64,000 bases of DNA from Bacteroidota bacterium (GCA_947449315.1 CANFRC010000005.1:121388-185387); one strand, 5' to 3'. Counted from the first letter of the stretch, positions 1 to 9,708 are shown. The notes: generated from the sequence alone by a model not told the origin. Translations and numbers: made by a program.

Positions 1-687
1 AGCGATGGTATGAATACGCTGAAAGACATGGCTGAATATTGCAAGGAATTAGGATATGAATATCTTGGAATTTGTGATCACTCTCAATCTGCTTTTTATG
101 CTGAGGGTTTAAAAATAGAACGTGTTTTAGAACAACATCAGGAAATTTCTGAGTTGAATAAAAAATTGTTTCCATTTAAAATTTTTAAAGGAATTGAAAG
201 CGATATTTTAAATGACGGATCTCTTGATTATCCCGAAGATGTGCTGAAAACATTTGATTTTATTGTTGCCTCTGTTCATTCTAATTTAAAGATGAACAAA
301 GAAAAAGCAACAGAACGACTGATAACTGCAATAGAAAATCCATATACAACTATTTTAGGGCACCCAACTGGAAGGCTATTGTTATCGCGCCCCGGATACC
401 CTATCGATCATAAAAAAGTTATTGATGCATGTGCCGCAAACGGTGTTGTTATCGAATTGAATGCGCATCCCTATCGTTTGGATATCGATTGGCGTTGGAT
501 CCCTTACTGTATGGAAAAAGGGGTGAAGGTTGCTATTAACCCGGATGCTCATGAAAAACAGGGCTATCACGATATGTATTTTGGAACGTGTGTTGCTCGC
601 AAAGGAATGTTGACCAAAGAGATGTGTTTTAATACACTTCCGTTAAGTGAAATAGGAGCCTATTTTACAAATAGAAAAGGGAAGTAG
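1..687 (+). CDS. PolX-type PHP domain protein (3' part, 5' end outside window)
   Basis: The reading frame is open from base 1, so the gene starts outside the window; the ATG at base 10 is internal. The visible 228 residues form a PHP phosphoesterase domain like the C-terminal half of bacterial family X DNA polymerases (PolX), which have 3'-5' exonuclease activity and act in repair. Metal-ligand-type motifs appear in order: SDG at the edge, CDHS, GIESD, VASVHS, LGHP, LNAHP and NPDAH. A stand-alone PHP protein is less likely because the family normally continues upstream into a Pol beta-like half, but that half cannot be seen here. The next gene starts 38 bp downstream on the same strand. Confidence 0.8.
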   Translation, partial: SDGMNTLKDMAEYCKELGYEYLGICDHSQSAFYAEGLKIERVLEQHQEISELNKKLFPFKIFKGIESDILNDGSLDYPEDVLKTFDFIVASVHSNLKMNKEKATERLITAIENPYTTILGHPTGRLLLSRPGYPIDHKKVIDACAANGVVIELNAHPYRLDIDWRWIPYCMEKGVKVAINPDAHEKQGYHDMYFGTCVARKGMLTKEMCFNTLPLSEIGAYFTNRKGK

Positions 688-725
688 TTTAATAAGCATG
701 CTGTATAAAAAAATAGTTTGATCCT

Positions 726-2243
726 ATGCCCATTTTAAATTCAATAGCATCCTGGTGGATGAAAAAGCGAATGCATCAGATAGATCTGTTTATGAAATAT
801 CCGGATGATGTTCAACATGAATGGCTGTTGAAGTTGGTTTCTTCAGCAAAGGATACTGAATGGGGAAAAAAGTATGATTATAAAAACATTTTCAATTTGG
901 AGCAATTTAAAAACAATGTTCCAATCCAGCATTACGAAACGCTAAAACCTTTTATTGATAGGATTCGCAGAGGTGAGCAAAATATTTTATGGAATACGGA
1001 AATAAAGTGGTTTGCAAAATCATCAGGGACCACGAACGATAAAAGTAAGTTTATACCTGTCAGTGAAGAGTCCTTAAATGATTGTCATTACAATGGAGGG
1101 CGGGATATGATTTCTATTCATTGTTCACTCCATCCGGAAACACAATTATTTACTGGAAAAAATTTAGCACTAGCAGGTAGCCTTGTCACGGATCATTTTG
1201 GCGATTATGAATCACAAAATGGAGACCTCTCAGCAATAGTAATAAATAACTTGCCTGTTTGGGCGGAATTTTTTCGGGCACCCGACTTGTCAATTGCTTT
1301 GCTAGAAAAATGGGATGAGAAGCTGGAGAAGATTGCTCGGGCAACGATGAATGAAAATATGGTAAGCTTGGCAGGCGTGCCTTCGTGGATGATGTTGATC
1401 ATGAAACGCGTTTTGGAAGAAACAGGAAAAGGATCTATTGCTGAAGTTTGGCCGAATCTGGAAGTGTATTTTCATGGTGGTGTAAATTTTAATCCCTATC
1501 GTGAACAGTTTAAATCTATCTTCAATAAAACAGATATGAATTATCTGGAATTATATAATGCTACTGAAGGTTTTTTTGGAATTCAGGATCAACGGAATTC
1601 TGAAGAACTTTTGTTGATGTTGGATTATGGAATTTATTATGAGTTTTTGCCTGTTGGTGAGTTGGAAAAAGAAAGTCCAAAAACTTTATCATTGGATGAA
1701 GTAGAACTGAATACGAATTATGCTTTGGTGATCTCCACCAATGCGGGCCTTTGGCGTTATATGATTGGTGATACGATTCAGTTCACGTCTTTGTATCCGT
1801 TTCGATTTAAAATTACTGGTCGCACAAAACATTTTATGAATGCTTTTGGTGAAGAAATTATAGTGGATAATGCAGATAGGGCATTAGCTATTGCATGCGA
1901 AAAAACAGGTGCCAGGATTACGGAATATACAGCAGCTCCCATTTATATGAATGGGAATGAAAACGGGGCTCATGAATGGTTAATAGAATTCGATCTTCCA
2001 CCATCTAGTATTTCCTATTTTTCAGAAGTGCTTGATAACGCTTTGAAATCAATTAATTCGGACTATGAAGCTAAACGTTACCTGAATCTTGCATTAAAAC
2101 AACCTGTTGTTCAGATTTTACCCTCAGGAACATTTTATAAGTGGCTAGCGTCTAAAAATAAAATAGGAGGCCAGCATAAAGTGCCTCGTTTAAGTAATGA
2201 TAGGAAGTATGTGGAGGAGATTCTGAGTTTGATGAAGCATTAA
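726..2243 (+). CDS. GH3 family acyl-adenylating enzyme
   Basis: This 505-residue protein belongs to the GH3 (plant auxin-responsive promoter) family, ATP-dependent enzymes that adenylate a carboxylate and, in plants, conjugate it to an amino acid. All three nucleotide-binding motifs of the family are visible: SSGTTNDKSKFIP near residue 100, YNATEG near residue 277 and YMIGD near residue 345. Length is usual for the family. Bacteroidota homologues are common but their substrate is not established, so function is given only at family level. ATG start at 726, with no clear Shine-Dalgarno sequence, as usual for this phylum. Confidence 0.88.
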   Translation: MPILNSIASWWMKKRMHQIDLFMKYPDDVQHEWLLKLVSSAKDTEWGKKYDYKNIFNLEQFKNNVPIQHYETLKPFIDRIRRGEQNILWNTEIKWFAKSSGTTNDKSKFIPVSEESLNDCHYNGGRDMISIHCSLHPETQLFTGKNLALAGSLVTDHFGDYESQNGDLSAIVINNLPVWAEFFRAPDLSIALLEKWDEKLEKIARATMNENMVSLAGVPSWMMLIMKRVLEETGKGSIAEVWPNLEVYFHGGVNFNPYREQFKSIFNKTDMNYLELYNATEGFFGIQDQRNSEELLLMLDYGIYYEFLPVGELEKESPKTLSLDEVELNTNYALVISTNAGLWRYMIGDTIQFTSLYPFRFKITGRTKHFMNAFGEEIIVDNADRALAIACEKTGARITEYTAAPIYMNGNENGAHEWLIEFDLPPSSISYFSEVLDNALKSINSDYEAKRYLNLALKQPVVQILPSGTFYKWLASKNKIGGQHKVPRLSNDRKYVEEILSLMKH

Positions 2244-2312
2244 ATTCTAACTCGTTTTTTTGCTAGAAGTGGAGATGTAGAATAATATTTGCTAAATTTA
2301 GATCGTTATTCG

Positions 2313-3104
2313 ATGATGAGAAAGTTACTATATCTATTATTATTCATTTCTTCTACTGCCTTTTCTCAAGGCAAATTCACCCTTATAAAAACAATTGATA
2401 CAGGTTCAGATTTTTTTACATCAGATAATCAATGTAATGTATATGTGGTAAAAGGAAACGAACTCACAAAATACGATAAGACAGGAAAAGAACTCTATAA
2501 ATACAGCAACAAAAACTTTGGGAACATAAATTTTGTTGACGCTTCCAGCATGTTAAGGATTTTAGTTTTTTACAAGGATTTTTTGCAAGTTGTTCTTCTT
2601 GATAATACATTAAGCACTATTGGCGACCCAATTAATTTTGAAAAGGTAGGTTTTCAGCAAACCCAATTGGTTTGTTCTTCACATAATAATGGTGTATGGA
2701 TCTATGATCAGCAAAATTTTGAGCTGTTGCGTTTTGATCAAAATGTAAATAAGACGCAACAAACGGGTAATTTAACGTCTGTTTTGAATGTAGCACTGCT
2801 CCCTGATTTTTTATTGGAACATGATAATAAAGTGTATCTAAATAATCCTTTATCAGGGATCATGATTTTTGACGTCTATGGAACCTACTACAAAACGATT
2901 GCCGTGAAAAATGCATTGTCCATTCAACCGATTGGGGATTGGGTGTATTACAAGGAAAATGACAAAATAAAGTCCTACAATATTAAAACTACAGAAGAAA
3001 AAGAATTTAATATCCCCTTGTCGAATATCTTAAATTTTCGATTAGAAATGGGGGTTTTGATACTTCAAACCAAAAACGCTATCTCTCTCTTTTCTGCTGA
3101 ATAA
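2313..3104 (+). CDS. Secreted hypothetical protein, possible beta-propeller
   Basis: I do not recognise a named family. The frame opens at a TTG at 2289, but I prefer ATG 2313 or 2316, because from there the protein begins with a clean signal peptide (MMRKLLYLLLFISSTAFSQ, cleavage after SFSQ-like residues). The mature part (about 245 residues) has short repeated strand-turn units with phrases such as NGVWIYDQQ, DNKVYLNN and GDWVYYKEND, which suggest a beta-propeller-like fold. This is inference from pattern only. No sorting domain is seen at the C-terminus. It sits between GH3 and the deoxynucleoside kinase on the same strand. Confidence 0.6.
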   Translation: MMRKLLYLLLFISSTAFSQGKFTLIKTIDTGSDFFTSDNQCNVYVVKGNELTKYDKTGKELYKYSNKNFGNINFVDASSMLRILVFYKDFLQVVLLDNTLSTIGDPINFEKVGFQQTQLVCSSHNNGVWIYDQQNFELLRFDQNVNKTQQTGNLTSVLNVALLPDFLLEHDNKVYLNNPLSGIMIFDVYGTYYKTIAVKNALSIQPIGDWVYYKENDKIKSYNIKTTEEKEFNIPLSNILNFRLEMGVLILQTKNAISLFSAE

Positions 3105-3130
3105 TTCAGCCCTTTGCTCGATTAAAAAAC

Positions 3131-3139
3131 TTATCCACA
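3131..3139 (+). promoter_or_regulatory. Single DnaA-box-like 9-mer
   Basis: TTATCCACA is an exact match to the classical DnaA box consensus. It lies in the 130-bp gap before the deoxynucleoside kinase and about 4.8 kb from dnaN. It is alone: no second box or AT-rich unwinding element is evident in this gap, so it may be a chance match or a minor regulatory site. Confidence 0.3.
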
Positions 3140-3234
3140 ATTTCTACTTTTTTTCTTGCTTAGCACCTTAGATTTTGTATTTTCGTTTTTTCGGTTTTTA
3201 AAAAAGTTTTAAATTATTTTATTCTACTTCAGGT

Positions 3235-3861
3235 ATGCATATAGCAATAGCAGGAAATATAGGTGCTGGTAAAACAACTCTTACAACTCTTTTAGCAAAA
3301 CATTACAAGTGGCAACCTCATTTTGAGGATGCGGATGATAATCCATATCTGAATGACTTTTACGATGATATGCAACGTTGGTCTTTCAATCTACAAGTCT
3401 ACTTTTTGAATAGTCGCTTTGGGCAAGTTCAGCAAATTCGAACGAGTGGAAAAACCGTTATTCAGGATAGAACCATCTATGAAGACGCGTATATTTTTGC
3501 TCCAAACTTACATGCAATGGGTTTAATGACGACCCGAGATTTTGAAAACTATTTTGCTTTATTCAAATTAATGGAGTCATTTATTTCTCCTCCTGATCTA
3601 TTGATATATTTACGCGCTTCCGTGCCTACTTTGGTAAGTCAGATTTCAAAACGCGGACGTGAATATGAAAATGCAATCCGTTTGGATTATTTAAAACGGT
3701 TGAATGAGCGTTACGAAGCTTTTATTACCTCTTATGAGCAAGAGCATCCGGGTGCAAAATTGTTGATCATTGATGTAGACAATAATAATTTTTCTGAGAA
3801 TGCTGAAGATCTAGGTTCAATCATCAATAAAATTGATGCTGAGATTAATGGATTGTTCTAA
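3235..3861 (+). CDS. Deoxynucleoside kinase (deoxyadenosine/deoxyguanosine kinase family)
   Basis: This 208-residue protein phosphorylates deoxynucleosides for nucleotide salvage. The P-loop GNIGAGKTT is at residues 7-15. QDRTIYED (about 78-85) matches the family's DRS-type substrate/catalytic motif, and the Arg-rich lid KRGREYE is near residue 140. Length fits the dNK family of 200-220 residues. Which base is preferred cannot be told from sequence. A strong hairpin-T-tract terminator follows at 3884. Confidence 0.88.
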   Translation: MHIAIAGNIGAGKTTLTTLLAKHYKWQPHFEDADDNPYLNDFYDDMQRWSFNLQVYFLNSRFGQVQQIRTSGKTVIQDRTIYEDAYIFAPNLHAMGLMTTRDFENYFALFKLMESFISPPDLLIYLRASVPTLVSQISKRGREYENAIRLDYLKRLNERYEAFITSYEQEHPGAKLLIIDVDNNNFSENAEDLGSIINKIDAEINGLF

Positions 3862-3883
3862 TTATTTTTATGAATGGTTCAAT

Positions 3884-3919
3884 AAAAAAACGCCCTACAT
3901 TTTGCTAGGGCGTTTTTTT
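3884..3919 (+). terminator. Rho-independent terminator after the deoxynucleoside kinase
   Basis: Perfect stem with arms AACGCCCTA and TAGGGCGTT around a short loop, preceded by an A run and followed by a run of seven T. Confidence 0.9.
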
Positions 3920-4122
3920 GTTTTCATAGATAGCCTTCCAGTATATTGCGCTGCTCGGTGAATCTTACCCATGTGCTGTCCAATTTTAAATGCGCTTCCA
4001 CTTACTTAACAATAATTAACATTGCAAGGTTGGAAAATATATAAACAATGGAGTTTCCAAGGGTGATTAATTCGTATTTTCGTCGTAATAAAAAAACAGC
4101 CCTACCATACTGTTTTAAATAG

Positions 4123-4130
4123 TATTTTTG
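4123..4130 (+). promoter_or_regulatory. Candidate -7 box before gldF
   Basis: TATTTTTG matches the Bacteroidota -7 consensus TAnnTTTG and ends 10 bases before the gldF ATG. No convincing TTG -33 element is seen at the usual spacing, so this is tentative. Confidence 0.35.
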
Positions 4131-4140
4131 TTACCTGCTT

Positions 4141-4884
4141 ATGTTTACATTACTAAAAAAGGAAATCCGTAGTTTTTTAAGTTCACTGATTGGCTACATT
4201 GCGATTGGGGTGTTCTTATTGCTTATAGGCTTGTTCATGTGGGTGCTAGATTCTTCTTCAAGTAATAATTCCAATGTACTTGAAAGCGGTTATGCAAATA
4301 TTGACCCTTTGTTCATTATTGCTCCTTGGGTGTTTTTGTTTCTTATTCCAGCTATAACAATGCGATCTTTTGCCGATGAAAAAAAATCGGGAACAATTGA
4401 ACTTTTATTAACCCGTCCGCTTACCGATTTGCAAATTATTTTAGCGAAATATTTTGCCGGATTTATTTTAGTCCTTTTTTCACTTTTGCCAACTCTTATT
4501 TATTATTATTCAGTATACAAGCTAGGTAGCCCTGTTGGGAATATTGATACAGGAGGGATGTGGGGGTCCTACATCGGATTGTTGTTTTTAGGTGCGGCAT
4601 TTGTTTCTATTGGGATATTCGCCTCTGCTATTACTGATAATCAGGTGGTCTCTTTCATTCTTGCATGTTTTCTCTGCTTTTTTATCTATACAGGTTTTGA
4701 TTTTATCAGTTCATTTTCTTTGTTCGGAAAAATTGACAATATAATTTTGGCCCTAGGTATCAATAGCCATTATGTATCCATGAGCAGAGGGGTTGTGGAT
4801 ACAAGAGATGTAATCTATTTTATTAGTTTGATTGCTATTTTTTTAATAGGAACACGCACCGTATTGGAAAGCAGAAAATGGTAA
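4141..4884 (+). CDS. gldF: GldF, ABC-2 type permease of the gliding-associated transporter
   Basis: This integral membrane protein of 247 residues has six hydrophobic segments and the ABC-2 permease layout: an N-terminal cytoplasmic helix (FTLLKKEIRSF), then MRSFADEKKSGTIELLLTRP, a typical coupling region. Length and the following gldG match GldF of the Bacteroidota gliding/T9SS literature, where GldA-GldF-GldG form an ABC transporter. The ATPase gldA is not adjacent and is not in this window. Many non-gliding Bacteroidota also carry gldFG, so motility should not be concluded from it. Confidence 0.88.
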   Translation: MFTLLKKEIRSFLSSLIGYIAIGVFLLLIGLFMWVLDSSSSNNSNVLESGYANIDPLFIIAPWVFLFLIPAITMRSFADEKKSGTIELLLTRPLTDLQIILAKYFAGFILVLFSLLPTLIYYYSVYKLGSPVGNIDTGGMWGSYIGLLFLGAAFVSIGIFASAITDNQVVSFILACFLCFFIYTGFDFISSFSLFGKIDNIILALGINSHYVSMSRGVVDTRDVIYFISLIAIFLIGTRTVLESRKW

Positions 4885-4950
4885 TTTAATTTGAAGAATT
4901 GAAAATGGGTTTATTTTAACGAATGACTCAAGACGAACGACTAATTACAA

Positions 4951-6642
4951 ATGAGTAGTAAAAGAAATAAAAAACGAGATCTTACCGCTTTAGGCTTGAG
5001 TATTATCATTTTGATACTGCTCAATTTTGTGGCTTCGTTTCTGTTTCACCGTTTCGATTTAACCTCGGAGAAACGGTATACTTTATCTGATGCGACAAAA
5101 AAATTGTTGTCGGAGTTGGATGATGTGGTGTATGTTAAGGTTTATTTGGAAGGAGATTTCCCTTCCGGTTTTAAACGCTTGCGCAATGAAACAAAAGAGA
5201 TGCTGGATGAATTCAGAGCGTATTCGAATAATAATATTGAATATGAATTTATCAATCCATCAGAGAATCCGGATAAAAAGCAAGTAGAAGAAGTTTATAA
5301 ACAGCTTTACAAAAAAGGCCTGCAACGTTTTAACTTGGAGGATAAAACAGATGAAGGGACTACTGAAAAGTTAATTTGGCCAGGTGCAATCGTTTCTTAC
5401 CGAGGGCACGAAGTACCGTGGTCATTGCTTAAAACCCAATTGGGACAATCATCTGAAGGACAACTAAATAATTCGATACAATCACTGGAGTATGAGTTCG
5501 CTTCTTGTATCCGAAATCTTTCAACGATGATCCGTCCCGAAATTGGATTTATTGAAGGTCATGGTGAATTAGATACGCTTGCTGTTGAGGATGTGGCTAT
5601 TTCTTTAAGTCATTTTTATACAGTAAAAAGAATTGCAATTGATAGTCAATTAGATGCATTAAAGGGCCTTTCTGCAATAATAATTGCAAAACCAGTTACT
5701 GCTTTTTCTAAAAAGGACAAATTTATTATTGATCAATTTATTATGAAAGGTGGAAAGTCGCTATGGCTTATTGATCCTTTATATACCAGTCCTGATAGTT
5801 TGCGTAAAAACGGTGCTACATTAGCAGTGCCCTTCGATTTGAATCTCGATGATATGCTCTTCAGATACGGAGTGCGTGTGAATCCTGACATGGTCATGGA
5901 TGTTCAGTCTTCTGTGATACCCGTAAAGACAGGAATGCAAGGAAATTCTCCAACCATTGAACTAAAACCTTGGATTTTTTCTCCCCTACTGATGCCTTCT
6001 GGAAATCATCCAATCGTAAAAAATCTGGATGTTATTAAGGTTGATTTCGCTGCAAGTATGGATACAATTGCTGCGCCTGGTATTCAAAAAACGATCTTGC
6101 TTCAGTCATCAAAATATTCGAAAAATATAGTAGCGCCTGTGCGGGTGGATATGCGTATTTTAAATATGCCTCTTGATGAAGCGCAGTTTAACACTCCTTA
6201 CCGGAATATTGCGGTATTGTTAGAAGGTGAATTCGAGTCGGTATATAAAAACAGAGTTACGCCTGCTATTGCTAAAGATAGTGCCATCGCTTATAAAGAT
6301 CATAGTGTTGCAACTAAGATGATTGTTATTTCAGATGGTGACATGATACGAAATGATATTCAATATTCAACAATGAAGGCTTATCCACTGGGGTATGATA
6401 AATATACAAATCGGACATTCGGAAATAAGAACTTTATTTTGAATTGTGTCAATTATTTGTGCGATGATTCTGGATTGATTAGCGTTCGTGCCCGAGAGCT
6501 GACATTGCGTTTGCTTGATAAGAAAAAGTTGAAAAATGAAAAGTTGAAATGGCAGCTCATAAATACAGTTTTACCTCTGCTGTTAATTTTGCTTTTTGGT
6601 ATAATTCATACCATCAGACGCTCCCGAAAATATTCATCCTAA
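4951..6642 (+). CDS. gldG: GldG, gliding-associated ABC transporter substrate-binding-like protein
   Basis: A protein of 563 residues with one N-terminal transmembrane segment (about residues 12-34), a large extracytoplasmic region of the GldG/ABC_transp_aux type, and a C-terminal transmembrane helix (about 535-555) followed by a basic tail. The phrases RFDLTSEKRYTLSDATK and IGFIEGHGE are characteristic of the family. It is 66 bp downstream of gldF and presumably co-transcribed. It probably forms the periplasm-facing part of the GldAFG complex, whose substrate is not established. Confidence 0.88.
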   Translation: MSSKRNKKRDLTALGLSIIILILLNFVASFLFHRFDLTSEKRYTLSDATKKLLSELDDVVYVKVYLEGDFPSGFKRLRNETKEMLDEFRAYSNNNIEYEFINPSENPDKKQVEEVYKQLYKKGLQRFNLEDKTDEGTTEKLIWPGAIVSYRGHEVPWSLLKTQLGQSSEGQLNNSIQSLEYEFASCIRNLSTMIRPEIGFIEGHGELDTLAVEDVAISLSHFYTVKRIAIDSQLDALKGLSAIIIAKPVTAFSKKDKFIIDQFIMKGGKSLWLIDPLYTSPDSLRKNGATLAVPFDLNLDDMLFRYGVRVNPDMVMDVQSSVIPVKTGMQGNSPTIELKPWIFSPLLMPSGNHPIVKNLDVIKVDFAASMDTIAAPGIQKTILLQSSKYSKNIVAPVRVDMRILNMPLDEAQFNTPYRNIAVLLEGEFESVYKNRVTPAIAKDSAIAYKDHSVATKMIVISDGDMIRNDIQYSTMKAYPLGYDKYTNRTFGNKNFILNCVNYLCDDSGLISVRARELTLRLLDKKKLKNEKLKWQLINTVLPLLLILLFGIIHTIRRSRKYSS

Positions 6643-6706
6643 TCGTACTTTGCCGATTTTATAAAAAAGTAAAAAGAACATTCCCGATACCAAATAATAA
6701 AAAAAT

Positions 6707-7762
6707 ATGAAACGAAATAGAATAGCAATTGTCCTTGTGATCCTTTTAGGCTCAGTTTCTTTTTGGTATATTGTAAATAGCGGGAAAAGCACATTAAATG
6801 CTGAGATGCGTAATTTTGCCGTGGCAGACACTGCAGCTATTAATAAGATATTTTTGGCCGATAAAAATGGTCGAACCATTACCTTGGAACGTGGTGAGGA
6901 TGGTCACTGGAAATTGAATGGCAAGTTTGATGTGAGAATGGATGCGCTTCAAACCCTATTGGAAACAATAAAAAGAGTTGATGTAAAAGAGCCTGTAGGT
7001 AAAAGAGCTCAGGATAATGTTATTAAAAGGATTGCTGCAAAAGCGGTAAAGTGTGAAATCTACCAGAATAATAAATTGGTGAAAGCGTATTACGTTGGAA
7101 CCGAAACCCAAGACAATACAGGTACATTCATGATCATGATTGATCCGGTGACGATGAAAACAGCTGAAAAACCCTTTGTAACCTACATACCGGGATTCGA
7201 AGGCTATTTAACAACTCGTTATTTTGTGGAAGAACAAGGTTGGCGAGATCGCACTGTCTTCAGATTTACCCCAAGTGATATTAAGTCTGTAAAGATGGAA
7301 ACACCCTTTGCTCCGGAACAAGGATACGAACTTATTGTTAATGCGAACAATGATTATACAGTGAATTCACTTTCTACGAATAAACCAATTGAAGGAGTTG
7401 ACATGCTTGCCGTTAAACAATATCTATCCTATTTTCAAATATTGACATTTGAAAGTTTTGAAGTAGACATCAATCAAAATCAAATAGATTCGGTTATAAA
7501 ATGTCAGCCTATTAATATTATAACAGTGACCGACAATAAGGGCAATGTGAATAAGGTGAAATTTTTTGCACGTGCTCCTAAGAAAGATGCAATTGATGCT
7601 ACTGGAAAGTTGTTGAAATTTGATGCAGAACGTATGGATGCATTAATGAATAATGGGAAAGACTTTGTTATGGTTCAATACTATTCATTTGGTAAAGTAA
7701 TGCCTCCTATCAATTATTTTCAGAAAGGAAAAACGCAGACCATTGCTCCCGTTAACAAATAG
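6707..7762 (+). CDS. DUF4340-type membrane-anchored protein
   Basis: A 351-residue protein with an N-terminal membrane anchor (about residues 6-24) and a soluble domain resembling DUF4340: repeated units that begin with phrases such as INKIFLADKNGRTITLERG and DGHWKLNG. DUF4340 proteins often follow GldG/ABC_transp_aux genes, and that order is present here (gldF, gldG, this gene). An accessory role for the same transporter is inferred from context; no enzymatic motif is visible. Confidence 0.7.
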   Translation: MKRNRIAIVLVILLGSVSFWYIVNSGKSTLNAEMRNFAVADTAAINKIFLADKNGRTITLERGEDGHWKLNGKFDVRMDALQTLLETIKRVDVKEPVGKRAQDNVIKRIAAKAVKCEIYQNNKLVKAYYVGTETQDNTGTFMIMIDPVTMKTAEKPFVTYIPGFEGYLTTRYFVEEQGWRDRTVFRFTPSDIKSVKMETPFAPEQGYELIVNANNDYTVNSLSTNKPIEGVDMLAVKQYLSYFQILTFESFEVDINQNQIDSVIKCQPINIITVTDNKGNVNKVKFFARAPKKDAIDATGKLLKFDAERMDALMNNGKDFVMVQYYSFGKVMPPINYFQKGKTQTIAPVNK

Positions 7763-7892
7763 GTAACAAAGACGAAAGTAGAATTGCTGTTATCAACTAA
7801 ATCAATATAAACCCTTGAAAATAGGGTTTTTTTTTGTTAAAAAGTTGGTTGAAACTAAAATTAGGTTGCAATTTTATTTTTGTTTAATTCTT

Positions 7893-7900
7893 TATATTTG
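7893..7900 (+). promoter_or_regulatory. Candidate -7 box of the dnaN promoter
   Basis: TATATTTG is an exact TAnnTTTG match, 47 bases before the dnaN ATG. A TTG at 7866-7868 could serve as -33 element, with a slightly long spacing of 24 bases. This suggests dnaN has its own promoter rather than depending on the gld genes. Confidence 0.55.
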
Positions 7901-7947
7901 CTTAGTAAGTTTAAAGAGGATTTCAAACCAAATAAAAATAGTACGAT

Positions 7948-9069
7948 ATGAAATTTATTGTTTCCAGCACTTCATTATTAAAACAATTACAAGCAATAAG
8001 CGGTGTGCTTAATTCTAATAACGCATTGCCAATTTTAGATAATTTTTTATTCGAGATTGATAAAAACCAATTGAAAATTTCTGCATCAGATTTGGAAACT
8101 ACAATGACTACAGCAATCAATATTGAATCTAAAGATTCGGGAAGTATTGCTGTTCCTGCAAAATTGTTGTTAGATACTTTAAAAACCTTTGCCGATCAGC
8201 CATTAACTTTTAGTATAGATGATAAGAAATTTGGTATTGAGATCATATCAGATTATGGTAAATATAAATTGACCGGTCACAATGGTGAAGAGTTTCCGAA
8301 GTTGCCAAATATTGAATCAGCCTCTTCTCTTGATATTGAAGCAAGTGTTTTAGCTTCAGCAATCAACAAAACAATATTTGCAACAGGTAACGATGAACTT
8401 CGTCCTGTGATGTCGGGAGTATTTTGTCAGTTAGCTACGGATAGCATCACATTTGTAGCTACCGATGCTCATAAATTGGTTAGATACAGAAGAAGCGATG
8501 CAAAAGCACAAGCAGCATCTTCTTTTATAATCCCTAAAAAGCCTTTGAATCTTTTAAAGAATACGTTGTCAAGCGTAAGTGGCAATGTAAAAATAGAATA
8601 CAACAATACCAATGCGTTTTTCTCATTTGAAAATACGAATTTGATCTGCCGTTTAATAGACGGTAAATACCCGAACTACGAAGCGGTTATCCCGAAAGAA
8701 AATCCGAATAAGCTTACTGTTGATCGTGTTTCTTTTTTAAGTTCTATTAAGCGTGTGTCCATCTTCTCTAATAAAACAACTCATCAGGTACGTTTGAAAA
8801 TTGCTGGAAGTGAATTGAGCATCTCAGCTGAAGATCTAGATTTTGCTAATGAAGCAAGTGAGCGCTTAACTTGTCAGTATGCTGGTGAAGATATGGAGAT
8901 AGGATTTAACTCTAAGTTCTTGGCTGAAATGTTGAGTAACTTGAATTGTGAGAATGTAAATTTGGAAATGAGCGCGCCAAATCGTGCTGGAATTTTATTG
9001 CCAACAGAGAGAGAGAATGATGCTGAAGATATCCTCATGTTGGTAATGCCTGTTATGTTGAATAGCTAA
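7948..9069 (+). CDS. dnaN: DNA polymerase III sliding clamp (beta subunit)
   Basis: A 373-residue beta clamp with the usual three-domain layout; it encircles DNA and tethers polymerase III and repair enzymes. Recognisable family phrases are NALPILDNFLFEI (about 25-37), the LRPVMSGVF stretch near residue 150, ATDAHKLVRYRR near 172-183, and the C-terminal LMLVMPVML. dnaN is not next to dnaA here. A bidirectional terminator follows at 9089. Confidence 0.95.
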   Translation: MKFIVSSTSLLKQLQAISGVLNSNNALPILDNFLFEIDKNQLKISASDLETTMTTAINIESKDSGSIAVPAKLLLDTLKTFADQPLTFSIDDKKFGIEIISDYGKYKLTGHNGEEFPKLPNIESASSLDIEASVLASAINKTIFATGNDELRPVMSGVFCQLATDSITFVATDAHKLVRYRRSDAKAQAASSFIIPKKPLNLLKNTLSSVSGNVKIEYNNTNAFFSFENTNLICRLIDGKYPNYEAVIPKENPNKLTVDRVSFLSSIKRVSIFSNKTTHQVRLKIAGSELSISAEDLDFANEASERLTCQYAGEDMEIGFNSKFLAEMLSNLNCENVNLEMSAPNRAGILLPTERENDAEDILMLVMPVMLNS

Positions 9070-9088
9070 GAAATAATTTATAAGATGC

Positions 9089-9128
9089 AAAAAATGCCGT
9101 TTCATTCCTTTGAAACGGCATTTTTTTT
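9089..9128. terminator. Bidirectional terminator between dnaN and the peroxidase gene
   Basis: Perfect inverted repeat with arms ATGCCGTTTCA and TGAAACGGCAT flanked by an A run on the left and a T run on the right, so it can serve the two converging genes. Confidence 0.9.
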
Positions 9129-9159
9129 GGCTTGTAATTAAGTTTTGAAAATAGAGCTT

Positions 9160-9708
9160 TTAAAGCATTTTCAGGATATCATCACTCATTGGACTTACGC
9201 CAGAAGAATAAAATTTTAGTAATTCTCCGTTTTCACTGATGAGGTATTTACAAAAGTTCCATTTAGGTTTTTCTGTATTCCATCCATTTTGTTCTTTGTC
9301 TGTTAGCCAATTGTAGAGCGTATTTTCGGTCACATCAATTTTTTCAAAAAGTTGAAATGTTACTCCGAAATTTTTTCTGCAGAAAGCTCCGATATCCATA
9401 TTGCTTCCTGGCTCTTGTCCTCCAAAATTATTTGCAGGAAATCCTAAAACAACAAGTTTGTCAGCATGTGTTTCGTGCAGTTTTTGTAACTCGTCATACT
9501 GTGGGGTATAGCCACATTGGGAGGCCGTATTTACAATAAGCACTTTTTTACCTTTGTAATTAGAGAAATCAATTTCTTTACCTTCTATTGATCTTAATTT
9601 GAGGTCGTAAAAGGATTTTGCATTTGGATTCATTTTTACATGTTTAGGTTTAGTGACTACGCCTTTGGGTGACAACAATTTTAGTAGTTTGTATATTAAT
9701 TTTTTCAT
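9160..9708 (-). CDS. Glutathione peroxidase family protein (thiol peroxidase)
   Basis: A 182-residue GPx-family peroxidase that reduces peroxides; the bacterial Cys-type enzymes often use thioredoxin. The catalytic tetrad can be placed: Cys65 in ASQCGYTPQY, Gln98 in FGGQEPG, and Trp150-Asn151 in KWNF. The peroxidatic residue is Cys, not selenocysteine. The first 25 residues are basic and hydrophobic, perhaps a short N-terminal extension or weak anchor. The upstream UvrD-type gene is on the same strand, 89 bp away. Confidence 0.92.
   Translation of the reverse strand: MKKLIYKLLKLLSPKGVVTKPKHVKMNPNAKSFYDLKLRSIEGKEIDFSNYKGKKVLIVNTASQCGYTPQYDELQKLHETHADKLVVLGFPANNFGGQEPGSNMDIGAFCRKNFGVTFQLFEKIDVTENTLYNWLTDKEQNGWNTEKPKWNFCKYLISENGELLKFYSSGVSPMSDDILKML

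Noticed and set aside
3105..3234. Possible replication origin
   Set aside because: Only one DnaA-like box, no box cluster, no dnaA gene nearby.
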